Positions 17,155 to 26,472 of a DNA stretch of 64,000 nucleotides are shown here, piece after piece. The stretch's first letter is position 1. Every line of letters begins with the position of its first letter. The position numbers were made by a program, and so were the translations under genes. The DNA comes from an uncultured Lachnospiraceae bacterium (GTDB taxonomy: Bacteria; Bacillota; Clostridia; Lachnospirales; Lachnospiraceae). Where the stretch lies: assembly GCA_910579495.1 (NCBI GenBank), contig CAJTVD010000011.1, positions 1 through 64,000 of the forward strand, read 5' to 3'. The notes under the pieces were generated by a model. That model was not told the DNA's origin, did not search any database, and saw nothing but the letters and a program-made list of their open reading frames with translations.

Positions 17155-19062
17155 ATGGAAATCAGGGAAAAAGTGGATGTCTGTGTGGTTGGTGCTGGCC
17201 ATGCGGGCTGTGAGGCAGCCCTTGCCTGTGCCAGGCTGGGGCTTGAAACGGTAATCTTTACTGTAAATATTGACAGTATTGCTTTGATGCCCTGCAATCC
17301 GAATATTGGAGGTTCTTCAAAAGGACATTTGGTAAGGGAGTTGGATGCTCTTGGGGGTGAGATGGGAAAAGTGACCGACAGGACTTTTATTCAGTCTAAA
17401 ATGCTGAATCTTTCCAAAGGGCCTGCGGTCCATTCCCTCCGTGCCCAGGCGGATAAGGCTGAGTATAGCCGTGCTATGAGAAAGGTCCTGGAAAATCAGG
17501 AGGGCTTATCTATCAAGCAGGCAGAGGTCTGTGAGTTGCTGTGGGAAGAGACAGGAACATCTCCTATGGAAGGAAAATCTACTAAAAAGGTAACGGGAGT
17601 TAAAATTTTTACAGGTGCCGTTTATGAGTGCAAGGCTGTTATTCTTTGTACAGGAACTTATCTGAAAGCAAGATGTCTTTGTGGGGAGGCAATTACTTAT
17701 ACAGGGCCTAATGGCCTGATGGCGGCGAATTATCTTACGGGCTCCTTAGCAGCTATGGGTATAGAAATGAGGCGTTTTAAAACAGGGACACCTGCAAGAA
17801 TGGATAGGAGGAGCCTTGATTTTTCAAAAATGGAGGAACAGTTTGGAGATGAGAGAGTAGTCCCTTTTTCTTTTTCCACAGACCCGGAGGAGGTTCAGAT
17901 CAGCCAGGTATCTTGTTTCCTTACCTATACTAATGAAAATACCCATAAGATCATCAGGGATAATCTTGACCGTTCCCCGATCTATGCAGGCGTTATTGAA
18001 GGGACGGGTCCCAGATACTGCCCCTCTATTGAGGACAAGGTGGTGAAGTTTGCGGACAAGGAAAGGCATCAGGTATTTATTGAGCCGGAGGGACTACATA
18101 CAAATGAGATGTATGTTGGAGGGATGTCTTCTTCCCTGCCAGAGGATGTACAGCTTGCAATGTACCGTACTGTGCCGGGGCTTGAAAAGTGCAAAATTGT
18201 CAGGAACGCTTATGCCATTGAATATGACTGTATTAACCCAAGACAGCTTTACCCTACTTTAAGGTTTAAGGATATCAAGGGATTATACAGCGCGGGACAG
18301 CTCAATGGAAGCAGCGGTTATGAGGAAGCGGCTGCCCAGGGTTTGATTGCAGGGATTAATGCAGCAATGTCAGTACTTGGGAAAGAGGAACTTGTGCTGG
18401 ACCGTTCAGAAGCATATATTGGCGTTTTAATAGATGATTTGGTTACCAAAGATAATTATGAACCTTACCGTATGATGACTTCCCGTGCGGAGTACCGTCT
18501 TTTACTCCGCCAGGATAATGCAGACCTGCGGCTTCGTGAGAAAGGTTATGATGTAGGTTTGATAACACAAATGCAGTATGATAAAATAATTAATAAAAAA
18601 TCAATGATTAAAAGGGAGATAGAGCGCCTGAAAAATGTTAAAATAGGGGCGTCAAGAACAAACCAGGCTTTTCTCGAAAAGCACGGAAGTGCTTCCCTTA
18701 AGACCAGTGTGAGCCTTGCTGAACTGCTGTGCAGGCCGGAATTGAATTACCAGGTTTTAGAGGATATCGACCCAGGGAGGGAAACACTGCCGGATGAAGT
18801 CATTGAACAAGTGGAAATTGAGATAAAGTATGAGGGATACATTGAACGGCAGCTTCGCCAGGTGGAACAGTTTAAGAAAATGGAAATGAAGAGGATACCG
18901 GAAGAATTAAATTATGATGATGTCCCCAGCCTGCGGATGGAGGCAAGACAGAAGCTGAAAGCTTTCCATCCTTTATCGGTAGGGCAGGCATCACGTATCT
19001 CCGGTGTGTCCCCGGCGGATATTTCCGTGCTGCTGGTTTATCTGGGAACGGCCAGATCCTGA
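17155..19062 (+). CDS. mnmG: tRNA modification enzyme MnmG (GidA)
   Basis: MnmG is the FAD-binding partner of MnmE in wobble-uridine modification. The 635-residue product starts at ATG 17155, preceded by GAAGGAAGG; an upstream GTG at 17143 overlaps that ribosome binding site and is less likely. The dinucleotide-binding motif GAGHAGCEAAL is near residue 15. Other family blocks are PCNPNIGGSSKGHL, the ATYLKARCLCGE-like stretch, RPAR-type TGTPARMDRRS and the C-terminal helical domain ending ISVLLVYLG. It follows mnmE by 29 bp, the standard pairing. Confidence 0.97.
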   Translation: MEIREKVDVCVVGAGHAGCEAALACARLGLETVIFTVNIDSIALMPCNPNIGGSSKGHLVRELDALGGEMGKVTDRTFIQSKMLNLSKGPAVHSLRAQADKAEYSRAMRKVLENQEGLSIKQAEVCELLWEETGTSPMEGKSTKKVTGVKIFTGAVYECKAVILCTGTYLKARCLCGEAITYTGPNGLMAANYLTGSLAAMGIEMRRFKTGTPARMDRRSLDFSKMEEQFGDERVVPFSFSTDPEEVQISQVSCFLTYTNENTHKIIRDNLDRSPIYAGVIEGTGPRYCPSIEDKVVKFADKERHQVFIEPEGLHTNEMYVGGMSSSLPEDVQLAMYRTVPGLEKCKIVRNAYAIEYDCINPRQLYPTLRFKDIKGLYSAGQLNGSSGYEEAAAQGLIAGINAAMSVLGKEELVLDRSEAYIGVLIDDLVTKDNYEPYRMMTSRAEYRLLLRQDNADLRLREKGYDVGLITQMQYDKIINKKSMIKREIERLKNVKIGASRTNQAFLEKHGSASLKTSVSLAELLCRPELNYQVLEDIDPGRETLPDEVIEQVEIEIKYEGYIERQLRQVEQFKKMEMKRIPEELNYDDVPSLRMEARQKLKAFHPLSVGQASRISGVSPADISVLLVYLGTARS

Positions 19063-19126
19063 GCATTCTTTCATATATCAAAATAGTACATTATCGCAGA
19101 ATTTGTGTGATAGGCGGGGTATGTAA

Positions 19127-19882
19127 ATGGAAAAATACTATGATATGACCTCTTTTCAAAATTTCCTGAGGGATTGTAATGTGATACTTACAAGCCGGCA
19201 GGAGGTTCAGTTCATTCAATATTATGAACTGCTTACAGAGTGGAATTCTTTTATGAATCTGACTGCAATTACTGAATTCCATGATGTAGTCAGAAAACAT
19301 TTTATTGATAGCCTGTCTCTTTTGAAGGCTTTCCCGGATTTGGGTAGTAGATCCTATTGTCTGATTGATGTGGGGACAGGAGCAGGGTTCCCGGGGATCC
19401 CTTTGAAAATTATCTTTCCCGGGCTAAAAATCACATTGCTTGACTCCCTGAATAAACGAGTGGATTTTTTAAAAGAGGTGATAGCTGTTTTGGAGCTTCA
19501 TGATATAAACGCGGTACATGGAAGGGCAGAAGATAATGCCAGGAACGGCAGGATGAGGGAATCCTTTGATTTTTGTGTTTCCAGGGCAGTGGCAAATCTT
19601 GCAACACTGGCAGAGTATTGTCTTCCTTTTGTGAAGAAGGATGGTTATTTTATTTCCTATAAGTCTGAAAAAATTATGGAAGAATTTGAAAATGCCAAAA
19701 AGGCAATCCGTGTCCTTGGGGGTAAGTATGAAAGACGATTGGACTTTTATCTTCCTGATTCAGAAATTTACAGAAATCTTTTTATAATAAAAAAGGAAGG
19801 ACAGACGCCTTTGCGGTTTCCCAGAAAGGCAGGGATTCCCTCAAAGGAACCAATTGGGGGTAACCAAAATGGAAATAAATGA
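19127..19882 (+). CDS. rsmG: 16S rRNA (guanine-N7) methyltransferase RsmG (GidB)
   Basis: RsmG methylates G527 of 16S rRNA using S-adenosylmethionine; loss causes low-level streptomycin resistance in other bacteria. The 251-residue protein has the N-terminal helices ending NLTAITEFHDVVRKHFIDSL. The SAM-binding loop DVGTGAGFPGIPLKI follows, then LLDSLNKRVDFLKEV and SRAVANLATLAEY. It lies after mnmG as expected. Its last 14 bases overlap the start of the histidine kinase gene, implying coupled translation of an otherwise unrelated product. Confidence 0.96.
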   Translation: MEKYYDMTSFQNFLRDCNVILTSRQEVQFIQYYELLTEWNSFMNLTAITEFHDVVRKHFIDSLSLLKAFPDLGSRSYCLIDVGTGAGFPGIPLKIIFPGLKITLLDSLNKRVDFLKEVIAVLELHDINAVHGRAEDNARNGRMRESFDFCVSRAVANLATLAEYCLPFVKKDGYFISYKSEKIMEEFENAKKAIRVLGGKYERRLDFYLPDSEIYRNLFIIKKEGQTPLRFPRKAGIPSKEPIGGNQNGNK

Positions 19883-20873
19883 TGTTAAAATTTTACAGAA
19901 TATTTATCATAGCTGTATGGAGGACAGGGATGATGAATATGAAAGGATTAAAGAAAATTCTGACAGGATAAACGCAATCCAGGCATTTTTGGTTTCTGTG
20001 AAAGATGAAGAGGATACGAAAATATTTTCCCCCTGGAGAGAAGAGGATCTTTATAAGGATAAAATTTTATCTTATAAAGAGGAAATAGCAAAACTTGAAA
20101 AAAGTAATAGAAAATCCTATCAGAGAATAGAACGCTTAAATAGCCAGATAGATTCATTGGAAATACTGATCAGGAATATTAAGACAGATGATGATGAAAA
20201 ATTAAAACTGCTTGATATCCTAAGTATCCAGGAAAAAGAACGTCAGAGAATAGCAAATGATTTACATGATTCTTCCATTCAGAATTTGACACATTTAATC
20301 CATACTATTGAATTGAGCTCTATATGTATTGACGAGGACAAAATCAGCGCAAAGTTAGAGCTGGAGTCCTGTATTAAGAATCTCAGGTCAATCATTGAAG
20401 AAATGAGACAGATTATATTCAATTTAAGGCCTATGTCTTTTGATGACCTGGGATTTAAAAATGGGGTTGAAAATTTTATATTTAATATCAAATCCCAGTA
20501 TAAAAATTTTATTATTGATTATGATGTATGTAACCTGGAAAGAAAAGACTGGAAGATAGATGATAAAAAGATGATAAATTCCTTTCTGATCTTAATTTAC
20601 AGAATCATACAGGAGGCAGTGGTAAATGCAATCAACCACTCTAACGGAGAAAAAATTACCTTATTGGTAAAAAAAGAACATGGCAATTGTATTATAGAAA
20701 TTATGGATGATGGCAAAGGTTTTCATTTTGACAAAGATAAAGAACAGCGTAATATTCACTATGGCCTTCTTATAATGGAAGAGAGGATTAATTTAATGGG
20801 TGGCAAAATTTCCATTAATACCCAAAAAGAAATAGGTACAGAAATCAAAATTGTAATTCCAATGAATAAATAG
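19869..20873 (+). CDS. Cytoplasmic sensor histidine kinase, DegS/NarL-type
   Basis: The 334-residue kinase has no membrane helix. Residues about 20-115 form a charged coiled coil, followed by a HisKA_3 dimerisation helix with the phospho-acceptor His in ERQRIANDLHDSS. The HATPase domain has EAVVNAINHSNG (N box), MDDGKGF (G1) and a terminal GTEIKIVIP. This is the DegS-like class, which phosphorylates LuxR-type regulators. The start at 19869 has GGGGG 7 nt upstream and lies inside the end of rsmG. The response regulator follows 34 bp downstream. The signal is unknown; the position between rsmG and parS/parA is unusual for a regulator. Confidence 0.88.
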   Translation: MEINDVKILQNIYHSCMEDRDDEYERIKENSDRINAIQAFLVSVKDEEDTKIFSPWREEDLYKDKILSYKEEIAKLEKSNRKSYQRIERLNSQIDSLEILIRNIKTDDDEKLKLLDILSIQEKERQRIANDLHDSSIQNLTHLIHTIELSSICIDEDKISAKLELESCIKNLRSIIEEMRQIIFNLRPMSFDDLGFKNGVENFIFNIKSQYKNFIIDYDVCNLERKDWKIDDKKMINSFLILIYRIIQEAVVNAINHSNGEKITLLVKKEHGNCIIEIMDDGKGFHFDKDKEQRNIHYGLLIMEERINLMGGKISINTQKEIGTEIKIVIPMNK

Positions 20874-20907
20874 GTAAGACTTTAATTATTTTCTGGAGGG
20901 TGAGACA

Positions 20908-21552
20908 ATGAGCATTAAAGTAATGCTGGCAGATGATCATATGTTAGTGAGAGAAGGAATTAAACATCTATTGGAATATGACAAAAGTATAGAAGTAATA
21001 GCGGAAGCAAATAATGGAATGGAATGTATTGAAAAGTTATGTGAAATTTCACCTGATATCCTATTATTGGATATTAATATGCCTGTGATGAATGGATTAG
21101 AGGTGTTGGAAGAACTTAAGAAAAGAAATTGCTACATAAAAACATTATTATTGACTGTGCATGGTGAAATCGAATATTTGGTGAAAGCTATTGAAATAGG
21201 GGCTGACGGTTATTTGTTAAAAGATTCTGGATCAGAGGAACTTAAGAAGGCAATAAATGAAATATTAAAAGGTGAATCTTATATACAGCCCAGTTTATTA
21301 CCAGCATTAAATTCAAGGCTGATAAATAAGGATATTGATAAAGAAAAATTAGAATCATTGACAAAGCGGGAATTAGAGATACTCAAACAGGTGGCAGAGG
21401 GGATGTTTAACAAAGAAATAGCAATTAACTTAAATATTAGTGAAAGGACTGTCAAAAATCATATTTCTAATATATTCAAAAAAATTGATGTTTCAGACAG
21501 GACACAGGCTGCTGTTTTTGCAATCCGTAATAATGTAGTGAATTTATATTGA
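20908..21552 (+). CDS. Response regulator, NarL/DegU family
   Basis: The 214-residue protein has a receiver domain (ADDHMLVREGI at the N-terminus, phospho-acceptor Asp in LLLDINMPVMNG, conserved Lys in YLLKDSG). It ends in a LuxR-type helix-turn-helix (LTKRELEILKQVAEGMFNKEIAINLNISERTVKNHISNIFKK). AGGGTGAGACA precedes the ATG. It pairs with the kinase just upstream. Its stop codon is 4 bp from the first parS site, so its own transcription runs directly into the centromere-like region. Confidence 0.93.
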   Translation: MSIKVMLADDHMLVREGIKHLLEYDKSIEVIAEANNGMECIEKLCEISPDILLLDINMPVMNGLEVLEELKKRNCYIKTLLLTVHGEIEYLVKAIEIGADGYLLKDSGSEELKKAINEILKGESYIQPSLLPALNSRLINKDIDKEKLESLTKRELEILKQVAEGMFNKEIAINLNISERTVKNHISNIFKKIDVSDRTQAAVFAIRNNVVNLY

Positions 21553-21556
21553 CCAA

Positions 21557-21572
21557 TGTTTCACGTGAAACA
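21557..21572 (+). other. parS: parS site 1
   Basis: TGTTTCACGTGAAACA is a perfect match to the palindromic ParB-binding site of the chromosomal ParABS system. It lies 261 bp upstream of parA and close to oriC, where parS sites normally cluster. Confidence 0.95.
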
Positions 21573-21595
21573 TTAACATTAATATACAATACTAA

Positions 21596-21611
21596 TGTTT
21601 CACGTGAAACA
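21596..21611 (+). other. parS: parS site 2
   Basis: A second perfect TGTTTCACGTGAAACA copy lies 39 bp (start to start) from the first. Flanking bases AAT and TT are also shared, so the two are probably a local duplication. Two close sites would nucleate ParB spreading and recruit SMC. Confidence 0.95.
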
Positions 21612-21817
21612 TTGTAGCTTTTCGGTTGCATCATATATTTGTACAAATCTGGTAGTAATTAATTTAAAATATGGAAAATTAATGCTAAATAGAAAACCGT
21701 ACCTGGTAATTACTATCCCATAAATTGCCATCTTTAGAACAAATTGATATAGAATATCAACTGAATAAGTGATATAATCAATATACATAATTTATAAGTT
21801 AATGAAAGGATAGAATA

Positions 21818-22585
21818 ATGGGAAAAGTAATTGCTATTGCAAATCAAAAAGGGGGAGTTGGGAAGACTACTACCGCCATAAATTTATCTGCTGCGCTTGC
21901 AGCAAAAGGAAAAAAAGTGTTAGTTATTGATACGGATCCACAGGGAAATACTACCAGTGGATTTGGTGTGGAAAAAAATGAGCTGGACAATACGATTTAT
22001 GAGTTGATGCTCAGTGAATGTTCAATTAAGGAGTGTATTATTAATGAAGTGATTTCTGGCGTCTCAATCATACCGTCAAATGTAAATCTTGCTGCAACAG
22101 AGATAGAATTAATCGGCGTAGACAGGAGGGAATTTATTTTAAAGCGTGAGGTAGAGTGGATAAAGGAAAGCTATGACTATATTATCATTGACTGCCCGCC
22201 TTCCCTGAATTTCCTTACAATCAATTCAATGACTACAGCAGATTCTGTATTGGTGCCTATACAGTGTGAATATTACGCCCTGGAAGGGTTGAGCCAGTTG
22301 ATACATACAATAAATCTTGTGAAAGAGCGTCTGAATCCTGATTTGGATATGGAAGGTGTAGTATTTACCATGTATGATTCAAGGACAAATTTATCCTTGC
22401 AGGTAGTTGAAAATGTAAAAAGCAATTTGAACCAGAGAATATTCAGCACAGTAATTCCGAGAAATATCAGATTGGCAGAAGCACCCAGTTATGGTATGCC
22501 CATTAATTTGTATGATGCGAAATCTTCGGGTTCGGAGGCTTATAAATTATTGGCAGAAGAAATTATTGATAGAAAGGAAGAGTAA
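21818..22585 (+). CDS. parA: Chromosome partitioning ATPase ParA (Soj)
   Basis: This 255-residue ParA-type ATPase has the deviant Walker A motif KGGVGKTTTAINL near residue 10, an IDTDPQGNTTSGFG segment, and IIIDCPPSLNFLT as Walker B. No N-terminal DNA-binding domain is present, so it is the short chromosomal Soj class. With ParB it segregates the origin region and in related bacteria also affects DnaA activity. The gene is preceded by parS sites and followed directly by parB. Confidence 0.97.
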   Translation: MGKVIAIANQKGGVGKTTTAINLSAALAAKGKKVLVIDTDPQGNTTSGFGVEKNELDNTIYELMLSECSIKECIINEVISGVSIIPSNVNLAATEIELIGVDRREFILKREVEWIKESYDYIIIDCPPSLNFLTINSMTTADSVLVPIQCEYYALEGLSQLIHTINLVKERLNPDLDMEGVVFTMYDSRTNLSLQVVENVKSNLNQRIFSTVIPRNIRLAEAPSYGMPINLYDAKSSGSEAYKLLAEEIIDRKEE

Positions 22586-22589
22586 AATC

Positions 22590-23492
22590 ATGGCGGCAGC
22601 AAGGGGGTTAGGAAAAGGACTTGATGCATTAATTCCAAGCGGAATTGGTGAAAAACCAAAGAATAATGGTGATAAAGGAAGCCAGGAAAAAACCGCTGAT
22701 AACCAGGCTGGTGAAGTTCTGTTAAATATAACAAAGATAGAACCAAACAGGGAGCAGCCGAGAAAAAATTTCGACGAGGATTCCCTGGAAGAACTGGCGG
22801 AATCCATTAAACAATTTGGATTGCTGCAGCCCATCATTGTCCAGGACAGAAAATCCCATTATGAAATTATTGCAGGGGAGAGAAGATGGCGTGCCGCGAA
22901 AAAAGCAGGTTTGAAAGAAGTACCTGTTATTGTCAAAAACCTGACAGAGCAGGAAATTGTTGAAATTTCATTGATTGAAAATATACAAAGGGAAAACCTG
23001 AATCCTATTGAGGAAGCCCAGGCATATAAGCGTCTGCTAACAGAATTTCACCTTAAGCAGGATGAAGTGGCGGAAAGAGTTGCAAAAAGCCGTACAGCAG
23101 TTACAAATTCCATGCGCCTGTTAAAGTTATGTGATAATGTACAACAGATGATTATTGATGATATGATATCTACCGGACATGCCAGGGCGCTTATTACCAT
23201 AGAGGATCCTGAACAGCAGTATGCTATTGCACAACAGATTTTTGATGAAAAACTCAGTGTGCGGGATGTAGAAAAACTGGTAAAAAATCTTAACAAACCT
23301 GAAAAGGTTAAAAAGACTGTCCAAGCAGATAAAAGCCTTGAAGCAGTCTATGGAGATATAGAGGAAAAACTCAAACAGAAATTAAGTACAAAAGTTATTA
23401 TAACACCTAAAGGTAATGGTGCAGGGAAAATAGAAATTGAATTTTACAATCATGATGATTTGGAAAAATTAATGGACTTACTTTCAAAATGA
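22590..23492 (+). CDS. parB: Chromosome partitioning protein ParB (Spo0J)
   Basis: ParB binds parS, spreads as a CTP-dependent clamp and recruits SMC. The 300-residue product starts at ATG 22590 (MAAARGLGKGLDALIPS, the usual N-terminus) with GGAAG upstream, 4 bp after the parA stop; a longer upstream frame inside parA is rejected. The CTP-binding motif GERRWRAAK and the ENIQRENLNPIEEA segment are present, followed by a helix-turn-helix (LKQDEVAERVAKSRTAVTNSMRLL) and a C-terminal dimerisation region. Confidence 0.97.
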   Translation: MAAARGLGKGLDALIPSGIGEKPKNNGDKGSQEKTADNQAGEVLLNITKIEPNREQPRKNFDEDSLEELAESIKQFGLLQPIIVQDRKSHYEIIAGERRWRAAKKAGLKEVPVIVKNLTEQEIVEISLIENIQRENLNPIEEAQAYKRLLTEFHLKQDEVAERVAKSRTAVTNSMRLLKLCDNVQQMIIDDMISTGHARALITIEDPEQQYAIAQQIFDEKLSVRDVEKLVKNLNKPEKVKKTVQADKSLEAVYGDIEEKLKQKLSTKVIITPKGNGAGKIEIEFYNHDDLEKLMDLLSK

Positions 23493-23532
23493 CAAAACCA
23501 AAAGACAACAGAAGAAATACGGGGTAGATAAA

Positions 23533-24039
23533 ATGAACAGTTATTTTTTTACCAGTATTGGTTTACCAGACTTTGATATTGGAATAATAATAACAATTAT
23601 AGCAGGATTACTATTGATTTTGATTGTAATGAATGTTATTAATATAGTATCTGTAGTAAAATTAAAAAAGAAATATGGAAGGTTCATGCAGGGAAATGAT
23701 GCCAAAAGTATGGAAAGCGAAGTATTAGGGCTTTTTGAGGATAATAAATTTATTAAAACTTCCGTTGAAAAAAACAGAAAAGATATAGACAGGCTTTATA
23801 ATAAATTCGAATCAGCTTTCCAGAAAATTGGAATAATAAAATATGATGCTTTCAGCCAGATGGGTGGGAAACTGAGTTTTTGCCTTGCATTATTAGATGA
23901 AAAAAATAATGGTTTTATTTTAAATTCTGTTCATAGTACGGAAGGCTGTTATAATTATACGAAGGAGATTAAAGATGGGCAGTGCGAAATTTCATTAGGA
24001 CAGGAAGAAAAAGAGGCTCTTGATATGGCTATGAAGTAG
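23533..24039 (+). CDS. DUF4446-type membrane-anchored protein
   Basis: The 168-residue protein has one strong membrane helix (about residues 13-35). A basic linker, a short coiled coil (about 70-98) and a globular C-terminus (KYDAFSQMGGKLSFCLALLD) follow. The KYDAF..MGGxLSFxLALLD signature and the position directly after parB match the DUF4446 family of Clostridia. The function of the family is unknown. Its constant linkage to parAB suggests a role tied to the origin or chromosome segregation, which is inference. Confidence 0.85.
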   Translation: MNSYFFTSIGLPDFDIGIIITIIAGLLLILIVMNVINIVSVVKLKKKYGRFMQGNDAKSMESEVLGLFEDNKFIKTSVEKNRKDIDRLYNKFESAFQKIGIIKYDAFSQMGGKLSFCLALLDEKNNGFILNSVHSTEGCYNYTKEIKDGQCEISLGQEEKEALDMAMK

Positions 24040-24060
24040 AAGTGATATTGAGGTGACAGT

Positions 24061-25119
24061 ATGATATTATGTAAAGTGAAAAATTTAAAAGGTGGAGAAA
24101 TATTAGCTAAAACAATAATGACTCCTGGATTTCGTATATTGCTGTCAGAAGATACAATACTTCGTCCTGAATATATTAAGAAAATTGAGGAGTTGGGAAT
24201 TACAGAGGTCTACATCAAAGGAAATGAACATATTCCTATGCAGGAAGTTGTACTGATTAAATCCGAAGTAGAGACTTTGCTTAAAAATGAAGTGAAGAGT
24301 ATTTTGGAAAAGCACACCTACAGCAGAACTGATGAATTGATGGAATTGAAGAAAACGGCGGAGAATATTATTGAAAATATTCTCAAAGAAGACGGCGTAA
24401 TCGAAAAGATATATGATATCAGGGAAAGAAATTCTGATATCTATGAGCATTCCATCAGTACCTGTTCCCTGGCCACCTTAACCGCTTTAAAATTAAAGGT
24501 CAAAAAAGAAAAAGTACAGGATATTGGGGTAGGATGCCTTTTACATGATTTGGGACTCAGATATCTTACCATAAAATATGAAGACCAGGATATTTTTTCG
24601 AAATTAGCCAAATTTGAGCTGGCGGAATACAGGAAGCACCCTATCTATGGCTATACAGTCCTGAAAGAAGAAAAATGGATATCGGACATCAGCAAAAATA
24701 TTATTCTGTACCATCACGAAAATATAGATGGGACTGGGTATCCACTAAAAATGCGGGATATACCTTTTGAATCCCAGATAGTAAATGTCTGTGATACCTT
24801 TGATGAAAAAATATGTGGTATAGGATGCAGAAGAGTCAAAGTATACGAGGCGGTAGAATATTTAAAATCCTTTAAAGGAAAAAAATTTAAGACGGAAATT
24901 GTTGATGCCCTTTTGGAATTCACAGCCGTTTATCCTGCAGGAAGCTATGTATTGTTAAGCAATAATTCTGTGGGAAAGGTGATACGCCAAAACAAAGAGT
25001 TTCCCAACAGGCCCGTAATCAGTATTATCAAAGATGAAAACGGAAATGAGGTAAAAGAAGAAATCACTATTGATTTGGTTAAAATTAATTACCTTTTTAT
25101 CGAAAAAGTACTTGCATAA
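24061..25119 (+). CDS. HD-GYP domain protein
   Basis: HD-GYP proteins are metal-dependent phosphodiesterases, usually degrading cyclic di-GMP. The 352-residue protein has an N-terminal region of about 125 residues like that of cytoplasmic HD-GYP proteins. The HD domain carries HD in CLLHDLGLRYL, HP in YRKHPIYGY, HHE in YHHENIDGTGYP and D in NVCDTFDEK. The GYP motif is intact, so catalytic activity is plausible. A C-terminal extension of about 60 residues resembles an OB-like strand-rich tail. It lies between the DUF4446-like gene and serS and is probably in the parAB transcript. Confidence 0.88.
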   Translation: MILCKVKNLKGGEILAKTIMTPGFRILLSEDTILRPEYIKKIEELGITEVYIKGNEHIPMQEVVLIKSEVETLLKNEVKSILEKHTYSRTDELMELKKTAENIIENILKEDGVIEKIYDIRERNSDIYEHSISTCSLATLTALKLKVKKEKVQDIGVGCLLHDLGLRYLTIKYEDQDIFSKLAKFELAEYRKHPIYGYTVLKEEKWISDISKNIILYHHENIDGTGYPLKMRDIPFESQIVNVCDTFDEKICGIGCRRVKVYEAVEYLKSFKGKKFKTEIVDALLEFTAVYPAGSYVLLSNNSVGKVIRQNKEFPNRPVISIIKDENGNEVKEEITIDLVKINYLFIEKVLA

Positions 25120-25167
25120 AGAAAAAATACATAATAACATTAGAATGTTATTAGAGGGAGGCAGCAT

Positions 25168-26445
25168 ATGATAGATATTAAATTTTTAAGAGAGAATCCT
25201 GAAGTTGTAAAAGAAAATATTAGAAAAAAGTTTCAGGATGAAAAGCTTGTTCTTGTTGACGAAGTGATTGGCCTTGACGTGCAGGGCAGGAAAACACAAC
25301 AGGAAGCAGATGATTTAAGGGCTAACAGAAACAAAATTTCCAAGGAAATTGGAAAACTAATGGCACAGGGGAAGAAGGAAGAAGCTGAGAAAAAGAAAGA
25401 GAAAGTTGCCGCAGGGGCAAAGAGGCTGGTAGAGCTGGAAGAAAAAGAAAGGGAACTGGAAGAAAAAATTACAAAGATTATGATGGCAATTCCCAATATC
25501 ATCGACCCTTCCGTCCCTATTGGGAAAGACGACAGTGAAAATGTAGAGGTAAAAAAATACGGGGAGCCACTGGTACCGGAATTTGAAATTCCTTACCATG
25601 CTGAAATCATGGAAGGATTAAAAGGCATTGATTTGGACAGCGCCAGGAAAGTGGCGGGCAATGGCTTTTATTACCTGATGGGAGATATTGCAAGGCTCCA
25701 TTCCGCAGTCATTTCCTATGCCAGGGATTTTATGATTGACAGGGGATTTACCTACTGTATCCCTCCTTTCATGATCAGAAGCAATGTGGTAACTGGCGTT
25801 ATGAGCTTTGCGGAAATGGACGCCATGATGTACAAAATTGAAGGGGAAGATTTATACCTGATAGGAACTTCTGAACATTCCATGATAGGGAAGTTTATTG
25901 ATACAATTATACCGGAAGCAGAGCTTCCCAAAACACTCACCAGCTATTCTCCCTGCTTCCGTAAAGAAAAGGGAGCCCATGGCCTTGAAGAGAGGGGCGT
26001 ATACCGGATCCACCAATTTGAAAAACAGGAGATGATTGTGGTATGCAAACCTGAGGAATCTGCTGTATGGTTTGAAAAATTATGGCAGAATACAGTGGAT
26101 CTGTTCCGTTCCCTTGATATCCCGGTAAGAACCATTGAATGTTGCTCCGGCGACCTTGCCGATTTAAAAGTGAAATCCTATGATGTGGAAGCATGGTCCC
26201 CAAGGCAAAAGAAATATTTCGAGGTGGGAAGCTGCTCCAATTTAGGAGATGCCCAGGCAAGAAGATTAAAAATCCGGATAAACGGTGAAAAGGGAAAGTA
26301 CTTTGCGCATACATTAAATAATACGGTGGTAGCCCCTCCCAGAATGCTGATTGCATTTTTGGAGAATAATTTACAGAAAGACGGTTCCATAAAAATACCA
26401 CAGGTACTCCAGCCATATATGGGCGGAAAAACAGAAATCAGATAA
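25168..26445 (+). CDS. serS: Serine--tRNA ligase
   Basis: SerRS charges tRNA-Ser with serine. The 425-residue protein has the N-terminal coiled-coil arm (about 25-105), which binds the long variable arm of tRNA-Ser. The class II catalytic core includes TYCIPPFMIRS, GTSEHSM, CFRKEKGAHGLEERGVYRIHQF (motif 2), and a C-terminal motif 3 region (NTVVAPPRMLIAFLEN). AGAGGGAGGCAGC precedes the ATG. No T-box-like leader is seen in the short upstream gap. Confidence 0.97.
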   Translation: MIDIKFLRENPEVVKENIRKKFQDEKLVLVDEVIGLDVQGRKTQQEADDLRANRNKISKEIGKLMAQGKKEEAEKKKEKVAAGAKRLVELEEKERELEEKITKIMMAIPNIIDPSVPIGKDDSENVEVKKYGEPLVPEFEIPYHAEIMEGLKGIDLDSARKVAGNGFYYLMGDIARLHSAVISYARDFMIDRGFTYCIPPFMIRSNVVTGVMSFAEMDAMMYKIEGEDLYLIGTSEHSMIGKFIDTIIPEAELPKTLTSYSPCFRKEKGAHGLEERGVYRIHQFEKQEMIVVCKPEESAVWFEKLWQNTVDLFRSLDIPVRTIECCSGDLADLKVKSYDVEAWSPRQKKYFEVGSCSNLGDAQARRLKIRINGEKGKYFAHTLNNTVVAPPRMLIAFLENNLQKDGSIKIPQVLQPYMGGKTEIR

Positions 26446-26472
26446 TTCATTGATTGACAGGAGGTGAAATCC

